Source: an uncultured Methanomicrobiales archaeon (GTDB lineage Archaea; Halobacteriota; Methanomicrobia; Methanomicrobiales; Methanospirillaceae). From it: a stretch of 64,000 bases of DNA. Each line of letters opens with the position of its first letter. Position 1 is the stretch's first letter. Of the stretch, positions 1-8,276 are shown piece by piece. The notes beneath the pieces are model-generated. The model was given only the letters and a program-made list of their open reading frames with translations. It was not told the origin of the DNA and made no database searches. The DNA is taken from the NCBI GenBank assembly GCA_949320185.1, contig CASGHK010000047.1, positions 62,001 to 126,000 on the forward strand, read 5' to 3'. Position numbers and translations under genes: made by a program.

Positions 1-230
1 TCCGGATTCTCGTCGGGGGGGTGTATCTCTGTCCTGTTCCCGGCCGATGACGGACCGTTGGCCGTCGGGGTTGACCCCTGGGGGGCCACCGTTGCGGGGC
101 TCGACTCACTGGACGGGCTCTCAGTGCAACCGGCGATGCAGATGCAGCAGGCGAGCAGCCCCCCGACGGCGATGGCGAACAGGGCTGCTCGTCGTTTCCT
201 CTTGCTTCCGGGCGTGATTGTGTTCATCAT
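1..230 (-). CDS. Putative lipoprotein, N-terminal part (cut by window edge)
   Basis: The reverse strand encodes about 76 residues that run off the left edge. It opens with two Met codons, a basic stretch (KRKRR), a hydrophobic segment and a lipobox-like IAGC, followed by a Ser/Thr/Pro-rich linker. This is the layout of an archaeal lipoprotein anchored outside the membrane. A purine-rich ribosome site (GGAGAGAG) sits just before the start. The functional domain lies outside the window, so no role can be assigned. Confidence 0.6.
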   Translation of the reverse strand, partial: MMNTITPGSKRKRRAALFAIAVGGLLACCICIAGCTESPSSESSPATVAPQGSTPTANGPSSAGNRTEIHPPDENP

Positions 231-544
231 ATCTCTCTCCTGGATCCCTAATCAGGGAAGGAGGGCGTCCTCGGCCCTCTCCTCTCTTCCGGTCGTCCCG
301 GTACGTCGTCTCACTCTCCTCTCCTGTTCATTACCTATCGGGCTCTCTCTCTTTTCCGGTCGCTGCTTCACCTCCTCCTCGGGCAGTGTGGGTTCTTTTA
401 GAGAGCGGATGTCCGGGGAGGACGGTCCCGCAGTCCCCAGATTACCTGTGTGGTGATGTAACATAAACTTTACTTTATGTCTGGTTATATTGACTATAAT
501 CCGCGAGTTTCTCACCTTTTTTGGTCATCCGGCCGGCCTGAAGG
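231..544. other. Intergenic region with an AT-rich block, no gene seen
   Basis: No convincing reading frame is found here; the frames present have compositions typical of shadow translation. The segment from about 455 to 525 is AT-rich in a GC-rich background and carries a perfect inverted repeat (see separate entry). It is the presumed promoter area for the lipoprotein on the reverse strand and lies downstream of the nreA stop. Confidence 0.5.
461..480. promoter_or_regulatory. Perfect 7-bp inverted repeat, possible operator
   Basis: The arms ACATAAA and TTTATGT are exact reverse complements separated by six bases. The repeat lies in the only AT-rich block between nreA and the edge lipoprotein, about 230 bases ahead of the lipoprotein start. 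It could bind a dimeric regulator. No partner is known. Confidence 0.3.
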
Positions 545-1702
545 TCAGAAGAAGTCGCTGAGCGTCCGCTCGGCCCGTATCCTCGGTAGGAGGGTCGACT
601 TCTCCCGCCACGACGCGTCCCCGTAGTGGCGGTCGAGCGCCGCCGCCCCATCGGCGAGGGTTGCGAACCGTTCGGGCGGCGAGCGCATGGCCTCGAGCGC
701 GGCCTCACGAACGACCCAGGTGCCGAGCGGGGCCCAGTATTCACCGGTCACCGACCGGAGCACGAGGGCTCGGGCCTGCCGGCGGATCGAGACCAGGTAC
801 TCTGTCACCGCCAGGCGGGCCGAGTAGTAGGCCCCGGCGATCGGCGAGTAGCCGGCCTTGGTCTTCCCCTCTCCATCCACCGTCACGGAGTCGAAGTCAT
901 GGGTCCAGAGGCTGTGGGCCCGCCAGCACTCGATCATCTCGTACTGCCACCCCCCGGGAGCGAGCAGTACCGCGATCGTATTGCCGTAGAGGGTGTGGGA
1001 GAAGACGAGCACCTCCTCGATCGATGGGTACCGTGCGAGCTCCTTCTTCTGCGCCTTTCCGATGGTGTCGTCGACTGCGGTGATCGCCCAGCGGGTGGGT
1101 ACCACCCGGGGGTGCTTGCCGAGGACGCCGGCGGAGAGGAGATTGGTGAGATGGTAGACGTCCACGTCTGCCCGGTAGAGCTCTGCAAGCCCCTCCGATG
1201 CGGAGAGGTCCGTATCGGACGTTACCCGGTCGACTGCGCGGGGCACGACCGGGTTGTCCAGGACGTCGAGCGCCCGGACGGGCCCGGAGCGTCCCACCGG
1301 GGTGAGGACGCCGTCGAACCGGAGGTCGAAGTCGACCGGGCGGGAGAAGGCGACCTCGACATCGACTGGCCGTGCCGAGAGGGCCACCTCGGCCATCGCG
1401 TCCTGAACCCGGGTCACAGGGGCCCGCGCCGCGATCGTCGCCGCCCGAAGGTTCACCACGTCGTCGAGTGAGAGGCCCCGCGCGATCCAGGTCGACGGCC
1501 GATCCTCGTCGGCGAGGAGGAGGGGGCCTCCCTGGACCGCAGGGTAGCCGTACGAGCCGACGAAGACGGACGGCGCCGCGCCCATGTAGGAACTGACCGG
1601 CTTCGTTCCCACCCGCGCCAGGAACCGGGCGGTGATAGGGCATCGCGGCAGGCCGCAGAGCCCCTTTCCCTTGCAGCTCGAGCAGAGCATCCCGCCGTCC
1701 AT
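545..1702 (-). CDS. nreA: DNA repair protein NreA
   Basis: This is a 385-residue protein of the archaeal Nre family, implicated in DNA repair and in binding the sliding clamp PCNA. The N-terminus has a four-cysteine zinc-binding motif (C-x2-C-x5-C-x4-C in CSSCKGKGLCGLPRC). The last residues, ERTLSDFF, fit a PCNA-interacting (PIP) box with Glu in the first position. A longer frame runs upstream, but the ATG at 1702 was chosen because it overlaps the stop of the upstream gene (TGATG), indicating translational coupling, and it leaves the zinc motif at the extreme N-terminus as in the family. Length is normal for Nre proteins. Confidence 0.88.
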   Translation of the reverse strand: MDGGMLCSSCKGKGLCGLPRCPITARFLARVGTKPVSSYMGAAPSVFVGSYGYPAVQGGPLLLADEDRPSTWIARGLSLDDVVNLRAATIAARAPVTRVQDAMAEVALSARPVDVEVAFSRPVDFDLRFDGVLTPVGRSGPVRALDVLDNPVVPRAVDRVTSDTDLSASEGLAELYRADVDVYHLTNLLSAGVLGKHPRVVPTRWAITAVDDTIGKAQKKELARYPSIEEVLVFSHTLYGNTIAVLLAPGGWQYEMIECWRAHSLWTHDFDSVTVDGEGKTKAGYSPIAGAYYSARLAVTEYLVSIRRQARALVLRSVTGEYWAPLGTWVVREAALEAMRSPPERFATLADGAAALDRHYGDASWREKSTLLPRIRAERTLSDFF

Positions 1703-2823
1703 CACCCGATCACCCGCACCCGGTCCCCGAGGTACCGCAGGACACCGGCGACGAACTCCTCCCAGGCGACCGGTCCGCCGTCCAGGCGAGCGGCCAGCTC
1801 GCATCCCAGGTCGTCGTCCCGCTCACCGACCGCCTCGACCACAACCGATCCTGGTGCTCCCTCCCCGGCGAGCAGGCCGTCCCTGTCCCCATCGGTGACT
1901 CCGAAGACCGGGAGGTCCAGGTGGACCCCGAGGTGGAGAAGGACCGCCGTCGTGTCGTCGCCGACCGCGAGCACCCCGCAGACGTCGTCATCGAGCCCCC
2001 GGTAGAGGCTGATCGCGTCGTGATCCAGGAGGAGGACGCGACCGGTCCTCGAACGCCCGTACGCGGGCTGGGGTGGGGTGTCCCGCAGCGTCCCGGCCGT
2101 GCACCAGGCTCCGGAAAGACGGATCGGCCCGCGCCCCCGGAGTTTCTCGACCCCGTGGGCCCGGACGATGCAGCCCGACTCGGCGATGAGCGTCTCCCCG
2201 TCCGAGGCGAGCTGGACCTCCGGGGCGGTCGCCCTCCCGACCACGAGCCCGTCCACCATCACCGGGTCGCCGGGTCGACATCCCCGGATCACCCGCCGGT
2301 TTCCTTCCGGTGCCGGCGGACCGGCCTGCCGCTCCTCGAGGGGCCACCCGAGGCGTTGCGCCACGGTCTGACCGTCGGCACCGTCCCAGGCGATCACCAC
2401 CCTGTCTGCGCACTCGATGTGGACGAGTGGGCGCCCGAGCCGGCGTACGACCTCCTCGCCGAAGATGCGCCCCGAGTCAGGAGCGCGGCCTCGGTTCACC
2501 AGCACAGCCTCCGGGTCCCGGGCAAGGGCCGCCGAAGGCCGCTCCCCGGTCCAGCAGACGGATAGGCCGTGCTCCTCCGCCGCGCACCGGGCCATCACGC
2601 CGGCGATCGTGATCCGCACCGGGCCCAGGCGGGTGACCAGATCCGCCGCATCGCCCGAGTCTATCACTGCCGGTCCGTGTATCACGAGGCAACAGCCGAA
2701 CCCGCCAGCCGATATCGTACCGGGCCCCGCAGTCGGGGCAGGCGCGGACTTCGGCCTCGGGGGAGAGGGTATGGATCGGTCGGACATCGTCCATGAGTCC
2801 TGTACAGCCCTATCCCTCTTCAA
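1702..2823 (-). CDS. DUF2117-like protein, probable frameshift near the N-terminus
   Basis: The frame spans 373 codons and is coupled to nreA. From about residue 45 (GCCLVIHGPAVIDSG) onward it reads as a coherent protein with regular alternation of hydrophobic and charged residues, resembling the methanogen-enriched family DUF2117 of unknown function. The first 45 or so residues are Ser/Pro/Arg-rich and look like out-of-frame translation, whereas the neighbouring frame over the same DNA encodes a sensible zinc-ribbon start (see next entry). The likely ancestral protein is therefore zinc ribbon plus DUF2117, joined by an indel near 2690-2715. It follows nadC directly on the same strand. The family assignment is from memory and moderate. 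Confidence 0.55.
   Translation of the reverse strand: MKRDRAVQDSWTMSDRSIPSPPRPKSAPAPTAGPGTISAGGFGCCLVIHGPAVIDSGDAADLVTRLGPVRITIAGVMARCAAEEHGLSVCWTGERPSAALARDPEAVLVNRGRAPDSGRIFGEEVVRRLGRPLVHIECADRVVIAWDGADGQTVAQRLGWPLEERQAGPPAPEGNRRVIRGCRPGDPVMVDGLVVGRATAPEVQLASDGETLIAESGCIVRAHGVEKLRGRGPIRLSGAWCTAGTLRDTPPQPAYGRSRTGRVLLLDHDAISLYRGLDDDVCGVLAVGDDTTAVLLHLGVHLDLPVFGVTDGDRDGLLAGEGAPGSVVVEAVGERDDDLGCELAARLDGGPVAWEEFVAGVLRYLGDRVRVIG
2700..2794 (-). other. Zinc-ribbon N-terminus in the alternative frame
   Basis: Starting at the ATG at 2794, this frame reads MDDVRPIHTL and then CPDCGARYDIGW, a CxxC half zinc knuckle in a believable protein context. After about 2700 it degenerates into Arg/Gly/Pro-rich shadow sequence, exactly where the overlapping frame becomes protein-like. 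It is best read as the displaced N-terminus of the downstream gene. An independent small protein is possible but less likely. Confidence 0.45.
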
Positions 2824-3671
2824 TCCGCCTGTTGCGGTGCGAAGACCTCGAGGGTGACGTCGAGCGCCCGGGCCGAGTGGGTGAGGGCCCCGACGCTGAT
2901 GATATCGACCCCGAGGGCGGCATAGGCGCCGATCGTCTCCTCGGTGATCCCCCCCGATGCCTCGACCGTCACCCGATCCCTGAGCCCGGCCGTTTCAAGC
3001 GCCTCGAGGGCCTCTTTCACGCCGTCCGGGGTCATGTTGTCGAGCATCACGATACCGGCGCCGGCCCGCGCCGCGCGTACCGCCTCGTCCGCCGTCTCCG
3101 CCTCCACCTCGATCACCCGGTAGGCCGACACGGCCCTCGCCCGGCGGACCGCCTCTTCGATTCCGACGAGCGCCAGGTGGTTGTCCTTCAGGAGGACTGC
3201 GTCCGAGAGGGTGTAGCGGTGTGGGTCGCCGCCTCCCAGGACGACCGCCCGCTTGTCCAGCAGCCGGAGGCCCGGCGCGGTCTTGCGGGTGGCCGCCACC
3301 CGGACTTCGGGGCGGGCCTCGCGGGCGAGGGCCGCGAACCGGGCGGTCGCGGTCGCGATCCCGGCCATCCTGCCGACCAGGTTGAGCGCCGTCCGCTCGA
3401 CGAGGAGGATAGCGCGGGCCGGCCCGGTGATCTGGAGGACTGCAGCTCCGGCCTCGACCCGGTCCCCGTCGGCGGCGAAGGGCGTCACCGAGACGCCGTG
3501 GTGCATGAAGAGCGCGGACGCCTCGGCGAGGCCGGCGGCCACCCCCGCCTCGCGGAAGCGGAGCCGAGCCTCGCAGGTCTCGTCTCCGAGCACGGCCTCG
3601 GTGGTGGCGTCCCCGAATGGGGCGTCCTCTTCGATGAACAGGAGGAGCCGCGAGAGCGGGACCGCCGTCAC
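2820..3671 (-). CDS. nadC: Nicotinate-nucleotide pyrophosphorylase (quinolinate phosphoribosyltransferase)
   Basis: NadC converts quinolinate and PRPP to nicotinate mononucleotide in de novo NAD synthesis. The 283-residue product has the family signature TRKTAPGLR at residues 128-136, the HRYTLSDAVLLKDNHL stretch around 151-166, and the C-terminal phosphate-binding EASGG segment. The GTG at 3671 was chosen because it overlaps the nadX stop (GTGA) and gives the normal family length; a frame extends 87 codons further upstream into nadX but is antisense-like in composition. Coupling with nadX shows that the two act in one pathway. No nadA is visible in the window. Confidence 0.95.
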   Translation of the reverse strand: MTAVPLSRLLLFIEEDAPFGDATTEAVLGDETCEARLRFREAGVAAGLAEASALFMHHGVSVTPFAADGDRVEAGAAVLQITGPARAILLVERTALNLVGRMAGIATATARFAALAREARPEVRVAATRKTAPGLRLLDKRAVVLGGGDPHRYTLSDAVLLKDNHLALVGIEEAVRRARAVSAYRVIEVEAETADEAVRAARAGAGIVMLDNMTPDGVKEALEALETAGLRDRVTVEASGGITEETIGAYAALGVDIISVGALTHSARALDVTLEVFAPQQAD

Positions 3672-4426
3672 GTCCCCACCTTGATCGGCTCGGCGAGGTC
3701 GCGGAGCAGGACCAGAATGGAGAGGGCGGCAAGGTACGAGGTGGCCGGGTTGTCCGGGCTCGGTACATTCCGGATCCGGATGTAGGCATCGCCGAAGGAC
3801 CCCTCCGCGACGATCTCGTGGACGTTTCGGTCGACGGCTGGGTCCGCCCAGAGCTCCACCTGTACCGTCTGCCCCGCTGCCAGGGCGATCGCGGCGGAGA
3901 CGTTGATGTTCTTGGGGAATGCCTGGACGCACTCGTCCGCCCGGCCCTGGAAGACGAGCGTCCGCTCCGTGATCGAGAGGCCGAGAGAGGCAGGGTTCTT
4001 GGTGGTCCTGAGGAGGACACGGTCGATACCCCCGATCCGGCCGACCTTCAGGTTGTCGAGCCCCATCACCGCTCCGCTCGGGATGTATACCCGCCGGCGG
4101 GCGGCGACCGCTGCCGTGCGGAGGCGGTCCAGGAATGATGGCTCGGCGAGCGCGCCGACCGACATCACGACGAAGTCCTTGCCGGCCTCGAGCACGGCCT
4201 CACCGTGGGCCCGAACGGCCCGGACCGAGGCGGCCTCGACGACAAGGTCCACATCGGCATCGACGAAGGCTTCGAACGAGTCGTACGCGGTCCCCCCCGT
4301 CGCTGTCGCGAGTTCACGGGCGCGGTCGATGTCCTGGTCGTAGAGGGCCGCGATCTCAAAGCCATCGGTGTGCGACGCGATCAGGTGCCCGATGTTGCCG
4401 CAGCCGAGGAGCCCGACCCGCATCAT
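3668..4426 (-). CDS. nadX: L-aspartate dehydrogenase
   Basis: NadX oxidises L-aspartate to iminoaspartate with NAD(P)+, replacing NadB in many archaea, and feeds quinolinate synthase. The 252-residue product starts with a Rossmann dinucleotide motif (GLLGCGNIG at residues 5-13). The body matches the aspartate dehydrogenase pattern, including a PSGAVMGLDNL-like catalytic segment and FPKNINVSAAIALA, where the family keeps its Lys/Asn/Asn catalytic region. Tandem ATG codons at 4426 and 4423 are both possible starts. It overlaps nadC by four bases. A divergent gene begins about 80 bases upstream. Confidence 0.92.
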   Translation of the reverse strand: MMRVGLLGCGNIGHLIASHTDGFEIAALYDQDIDRARELATATGGTAYDSFEAFVDADVDLVVEAASVRAVRAHGEAVLEAGKDFVVMSVGALAEPSFLDRLRTAAVAARRRVYIPSGAVMGLDNLKVGRIGGIDRVLLRTTKNPASLGLSITERTLVFQGRADECVQAFPKNINVSAAIALAAGQTVQVELWADPAVDRNVHEIVAEGSFGDAYIRIRNVPSPDNPATSYLAALSILVLLRDLAEPIKVGT

Positions 4427-4503
4427 GGATACAGTGTGGTCCTCTCTCCGGATAAAGCAGGCGGGGGAGGGTTTCCAAGTGCTCTTTGAGGACGGCAAGC
4501 CTG

Positions 4504-5058
4504 ATGTCCGGAGCCACCGATCGATCTGGGATGACGACCGACGAGATCGACCGCGGCTTCGCCGCCCTCGAGGCGCTGATTCGGACGAACGCGGAGGCGA
4601 TCGGTGCAGAGGCCGAGCGGGTTCGGCAGGACGAGGCGGCCCTGCTCGCCCGGATGGCTGCGACCGCAGCCCGAATAGTGCCCATTGCCGGACTCGAGGT
4701 GATGGCCCGCGGCAAGGTGGACGGCTCGGGCGAACTCTTCGACCAGGCCTTCTTTCCGGAGAAGATGCTCCTCCTCGCCCGTGGCGAGCCGATGCCCTTC
4801 CGACCCGACGACGCGAGCAAGTCGGTCGCAGACCAGTTCTGCGTTCTCCGGCCTGACGGTACCTTCGCCGAGCTGATGTACTCGAACGACACGGTTCTCG
4901 TCGACAGCTACCTCGCCCCGCTCTCGGCTGAGGACGCTCTCGGCGTCTACGGCCCCGAGCTCATCCTGATGCTCTACCGGGCGCTTCGGCAGTACCTGGA
5001 GGGGCAGGAGGCGCTTCTCTCCGCCCTCAGGACCACCCTCGAATACGTCCACGGTTGA
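4504..5058 (+). CDS. Hypothetical protein with helical N-terminus
   Basis: The product is about 184 residues and was not recognised. The N-terminal half is Ala/Glu/Arg-rich and predicted helical, perhaps coiled coil. The middle contains a conserved-looking block (FFPEKMLLLARGEPMPFRPD) and the C-terminus is helical again (LMLYRALRQYLEGQEALL). It has no membrane segment or signal peptide. The ATG at 4504 follows a GAGG at 4488-4491; an ATG at 4531 is an alternative that starts at MTTDEIDRGF. It is transcribed divergently from nadX. Codon usage matches that of neighbouring real genes. Confidence 0.6.
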   Translation: MSGATDRSGMTTDEIDRGFAALEALIRTNAEAIGAEAERVRQDEAALLARMAATAARIVPIAGLEVMARGKVDGSGELFDQAFFPEKMLLLARGEPMPFRPDDASKSVADQFCVLRPDGTFAELMYSNDTVLVDSYLAPLSAEDALGVYGPELILMLYRALRQYLEGQEALLSALRTTLEYVHG

Positions 5059-5079
5059 AAGGTGCGTTCCCTCCCGGGG

Positions 5080-5532
5080 TTACTTCCACCGGAAGAGGGC
5101 GAATGAGGGGCGGAGCAGGTCCCCCGTGGGGTGGAGGGCCGAGATCACCATGCTCCTCCGGAACTCCTGGCCCCTGCCGTTCCGGTAGGTGACGAGCGCC
5201 TTCACCTCGGCCACCTGCTCACTGAGCGGCACCAGGTGCGACGCATCGGGATCAAGGGACGGGATGTCTGCTTCGATGCCGATCGGAACCAGCGAGACGT
5301 GGACTCCGTGCGCCGGGGCGTTTCCCTTGTTCTCCACGATGACGGCACGTGCGTCATCGGAGAACTCGACCTGCAGGTCGGGCAGATCGTGAGTGTCGGC
5401 GCCGATCTTGAGCACCATCAGCACCACCCCGACGATGACCAGTGCCATCAGGGAAAAATACGGGGATACGAGGGCAAGTCCTGCCGCAGCGACGACACCG
5501 ATCGCGAGGACGACCAGGAATGAACGCTCCAT
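5080..5532 (-). CDS. Membrane-anchored hypothetical protein with beta-rich domain
   Basis: This is a 150-residue protein. Two adjacent hydrophobic segments (about residues 4-22 and 25-43) form a membrane hairpin, followed by a soluble beta-rich domain of about 95 residues whose pattern (VIVENKGNAPAHGVHVSLVP) resembles CARDB/Ig-like folds found in exported archaeal proteins. The ATG at 5532 starts just before the first hydrophobic segment; the frame continues upstream into the tRNA gene, which rules out the longer form. It lies downstream of tRNA-Ile and converges with the preceding gene. No function is proposed. Confidence 0.6.
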   Translation of the reverse strand: MERSFLVVLAIGVVAAAGLALVSPYFSLMALVIVGVVLMVLKIGADTHDLPDLQVEFSDDARAVIVENKGNAPAHGVHVSLVPIGIEADIPSLDPDASHLVPLSEQVAEVKALVTYRNGRGQEFRRSMVISALHPTGDLLRPSFALFRWK

Positions 5533-5573
5533 GAGAAGAGATTGCAGGGGAATGAATAAAAACAAGACGTGAA

Positions 5574-5647
5574 TGGGCCCGATGAGATTCGAACTCATGG
5601 CCTCCCGGTTATCAGCCGGGCGCACCACCTGGCTATGCTACGGGCCC
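5574..5647 (-). tRNA. tRNA-Ile (GAT anticodon)
   Basis: The reverse strand folds as a complete 74-base cloverleaf. The acceptor arms GGGCCCG and CGGGCCC pair perfectly, with A as the discriminator base. The anticodon stem is CCGGC/GCCGG-like around the loop CTGATAA, giving GAT, and the T loop is TTCGAAT. The 3' CCA is not encoded. Confidence 0.96.
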
Positions 5648-5681
5648 CAGGGGGTTACCCTACAAGATGACTCTTCTGAGT

Positions 5682-5695
5682 TCTTATAGATTTTC
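5682..5695 (-). promoter_or_regulatory. TATA box of tRNA-Ile
   Basis: On the reverse strand GAAAATCTATAAGA lies about 38 bases before the mature 5' end of the tRNA. The A-rich bases before CTATAAG resemble a BRE plus TATA element. A second AT-rich element on the forward strand (ATAAAATA near 5731) may be the divergent promoter of iorA. Confidence 0.55.
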
Positions 5696-5806
5696 GACGA
5701 CTCGCGACAGACGGCTTTGTATCCTTGTCCGATAAAATAGACATGGACGGGCCGCGCCGGTATCTCCATCCACTGGCGCGCGGATGGCCCGATGTGGGAG
5801 TGGTTC

Positions 5807-7606
5807 ATGGCGAGACAGTATCTTCTGGGCAACGAGGCGATTGCCCATGCCGCCCTGGAGGGTGGGGTTGGCTTCGTGGCCGGGTACCCGGGCACGCCCT
5901 CGTCCGAGGTGATCGACCTGCTCCGGGCACGAAGGCCTGAAGGGGTCCATGTCGAGTGGTCGACCAACGAGAAGGTGGCGTTCGAGAACGCACTCGCCGC
6001 CGCCTGGTGCGGCGTCCGTGCCCTCTTCACGACCAAGCATGTCGGCCTGAACGTCGCGGCCGACCCCCTGATGACCTCGGGGTACACCGGCGTGACGGGG
6101 GGCTTTGTCGTCCTCTCCGCCGACGACCCGTTCGCGCACTCGTCCCAGAACGAGCAGGATAGCCGGCTCTATGCCGCGATGGCGGGCCTTCCCTGCCTGG
6201 ACCCCGGGACGATCGAGGAGGCTCACGCGATGCTCCGCGACGCCTTCGCCCTCTCGGAGGAGTTCGGCCTCCCGGTCCTCTTCCGGCCCACCACCCGGGT
6301 CTGCCACTCGAAGGCCGACGTCGAGCTCGGCCCGGTCCCCACCGAGCGCCGGGAGCCTGCCTTCGTCCGAGACCCCCGACAGTACGTGGTAATCCCCGCC
6401 CACACACGGGTGCTCCACCGCCGCCTGAACGAGAAGCAGGCCGACATCCGGGAACGCCTTGTGACACTCGGCTACAACACGGGAGAGATCCGGGGCCGCC
6501 GCGCGGTGATCGCCGGCGGGGTGGCGGCCGCGTACGTGCGCGAGGTGCTCCCCGACGAGGTCTCGCTCATGGTCATCCGAGCGTATCCGGTCGACCCCGA
6601 GCAGCTCCACTGTTTCTGCCTCGAGCACGAGCAGGTGCTCGTTGTCGAGGAGGGGGCACCCGTGATCGAGGACGAGGTGAAGAAAGCGGCTGGTTGCGTC
6701 TCCGTGCTCGGCAAACGGTCTGGCCACGTCCCGAGCGAGGGCGAGCTCTCGGCGGCCATTGTCCGGGCGGCGCTGGCGAAGGCGGGTTTCGTCGACGAAG
6801 CTGGTCTGGCACCCCCCACGCCCGTGGAGGGCCTCCCTCCCCGACCCCCGATTCTCTGCGCCGGCTGCATGCACCGCGCGGTCTTCTACGCGATGAAGAA
6901 GGTCTTCAAGGAGGGGATCTTCCCCTCGGATATTGGCTGCTACACCCTCGGACTCCAGCTCGGAGCGGTCGACACCACGATCTGCATGGGCGCGTCGATC
7001 ACCGTCGGCTCGGGGATCGCCCAGACCGTCGGCGGCGACGTCGTCTCGACGATCGGGGACTCGACCTTTCTCCATACGGGCCTGCCGGGCCTCGTGAACG
7101 CGGTCTATAACGGGGCCGACCAGGTGGTCGTGATCCTGGACAACCGGGTGACGGCGATGACCGGTCACCAGCCGAACCCGACGACCGGGATGAGGGCGAC
7201 CGGGGAGGAGAGTCCGAAGGTCTCGCTCGAGGCCCTCTGCCGGGCCTGCGGTGTCGACTGGGTCGAGACGGTGGACCCGTACGACATGACCGGCCTGATC
7301 GCGACCCTCCGTGAGGCCCGGGCGAGAAAGGGCGTCCGCGTGGTGATCGCCAAGAAGCCCTGCGTCATCGTCGAGCGGAGGGCGAGGGTGACCCGGCCCC
7401 GGTTCGAGGTCGATCCATCAACCTGCACGGGCTGCCGGGCCTGCCTTCGTTTCGGCTGCCCGGCCCTCGCGTTCGAGGAGAAGCAGGCCTCGATCACGGA
7501 CCTCTGCTCAGGTTGCGGGGTCTGTGCCTCGATCTGCCCCGAGGGAGCGATCGGAAAGGAGACCCGTCCGCCCGAGAAGAGGGCCGTGCCAGGAGGTGCG
7601 GCATGA
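5807..7606 (+). CDS. iorA: Indolepyruvate ferredoxin oxidoreductase, alpha subunit
   Basis: IorA is the large, thiamine diphosphate-binding subunit that oxidatively decarboxylates arylpyruvates to aryl-acyl-CoA, reducing ferredoxin; in methanogens it can also act in the reverse, biosynthetic direction. The 599-residue product has the N-terminal pyrimidine-binding domain (GYPGTPSSEVID), the TPP motif region GDSTFLHTGLPGLVNAVYN with DNRVTAMTGHQPNP, and two C-terminal 4Fe-4S motifs, CTGCRACLRFGCPAL and CSGCGVCASICPEGA. The ATG at 5807 is preceded at six bases by GGGAG. It overlaps iorB by four bases (ATGA). Confidence 0.96.
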   Translation: MARQYLLGNEAIAHAALEGGVGFVAGYPGTPSSEVIDLLRARRPEGVHVEWSTNEKVAFENALAAAWCGVRALFTTKHVGLNVAADPLMTSGYTGVTGGFVVLSADDPFAHSSQNEQDSRLYAAMAGLPCLDPGTIEEAHAMLRDAFALSEEFGLPVLFRPTTRVCHSKADVELGPVPTERREPAFVRDPRQYVVIPAHTRVLHRRLNEKQADIRERLVTLGYNTGEIRGRRAVIAGGVAAAYVREVLPDEVSLMVIRAYPVDPEQLHCFCLEHEQVLVVEEGAPVIEDEVKKAAGCVSVLGKRSGHVPSEGELSAAIVRAALAKAGFVDEAGLAPPTPVEGLPPRPPILCAGCMHRAVFYAMKKVFKEGIFPSDIGCYTLGLQLGAVDTTICMGASITVGSGIAQTVGGDVVSTIGDSTFLHTGLPGLVNAVYNGADQVVVILDNRVTAMTGHQPNPTTGMRATGEESPKVSLEALCRACGVDWVETVDPYDMTGLIATLREARARKGVRVVIAKKPCVIVERRARVTRPRFEVDPSTCTGCRACLRFGCPALAFEEKQASITDLCSGCGVCASICPEGAIGKETRPPEKRAVPGGAA

Positions 7607-8184
7607 GCTTCGACCTGCTGATCGTGGGAGTCGGAGGGCAGGGGACGATCCTCGCCTCAAACATCCTCGGGCGAGCCTCACTCGAGGAGGGCCGGTCAGT
7701 CCGCGGGGCCGAGACCCACGGCATGGCCCAGCGAGGCGGCTCGGTCGAGTGCCACGTCCGGATCGACGGCCGCTTTGGTCCGCTGGTCGACCCGGGGACG
7801 GCCGAACTTCTTATCGCCTTCGACCTGCTCGAGGCGGTCCGCTACTCCCACTTCCTCCGGCCGGGGGGGCGCGTGGTGACCAGCACGGGGGTGATCACCC
7901 CAACCTCGGTCTTCTCACAGCGCCTGCCGATGCCGACTTTGGATGAGTGCCTGGCCCGGCTCGAGCCCTTCTCTCCACTCGCGATCGACGCGGCCGCTCT
8001 CGCCTGCGAGGCGGGCTCGGAACTCGCCCAGAACGTGGTCCTGATCGGTGCCGCCTCTTACCTCCTCCCCCTGAAGGAGGGATCCCTCCTCGCGGCGATC
8101 GAGCGCTCCGTCCCACCGAAGACGGTCGAGGTGAACCGGAGAGCCTTCGAGCTCGGACGGGCTGCCGGCGCCCCCTCCTCCTGA
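7603..8184 (+). CDS. iorB: Indolepyruvate ferredoxin oxidoreductase, beta subunit
   Basis: IorB is the small gamma-type subunit that pairs with IorA. The 193-residue product carries the family N-terminus GVGGQGTILASNILGRA and the following RGAETHGMAQRGGSVECHVR segment, diagnostic for 2-oxoacid oxidoreductase gamma domains. The start codon overlaps the iorA stop and is preceded by a strong AGGAGGTG site inside the end of iorA, so the two subunits are translationally coupled. Length is typical. Confidence 0.95.
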   Translation: MSFDLLIVGVGGQGTILASNILGRASLEEGRSVRGAETHGMAQRGGSVECHVRIDGRFGPLVDPGTAELLIAFDLLEAVRYSHFLRPGGRVVTSTGVITPTSVFSQRLPMPTLDECLARLEPFSPLAIDAAALACEAGSELAQNVVLIGAASYLLPLKEGSLLAAIERSVPPKTVEVNRRAFELGRAAGAPSS

Positions 8185-8242
8185 GGGGGTCATCCCGTAC
8201 CCTTTCGCGCGTCGCCGTCCCGGTCCTGCCGTCAGAACAACG

Positions 8243-8250
8243 TTTATCTT
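8243..8250 (+). promoter_or_regulatory. TATA-like element before the NHL-PKD gene
   Basis: The stretch ACGTTTATCTTTTG is the only AT-rich segment between iorB and the next gene. Its centre is about 30 bases ahead of the GTG start at 8277, so the transcript would have almost no leader. Confidence 0.4.
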
Positions 8251-8276
8251 TTGACCGGGGGGATGCAGATCATCTG

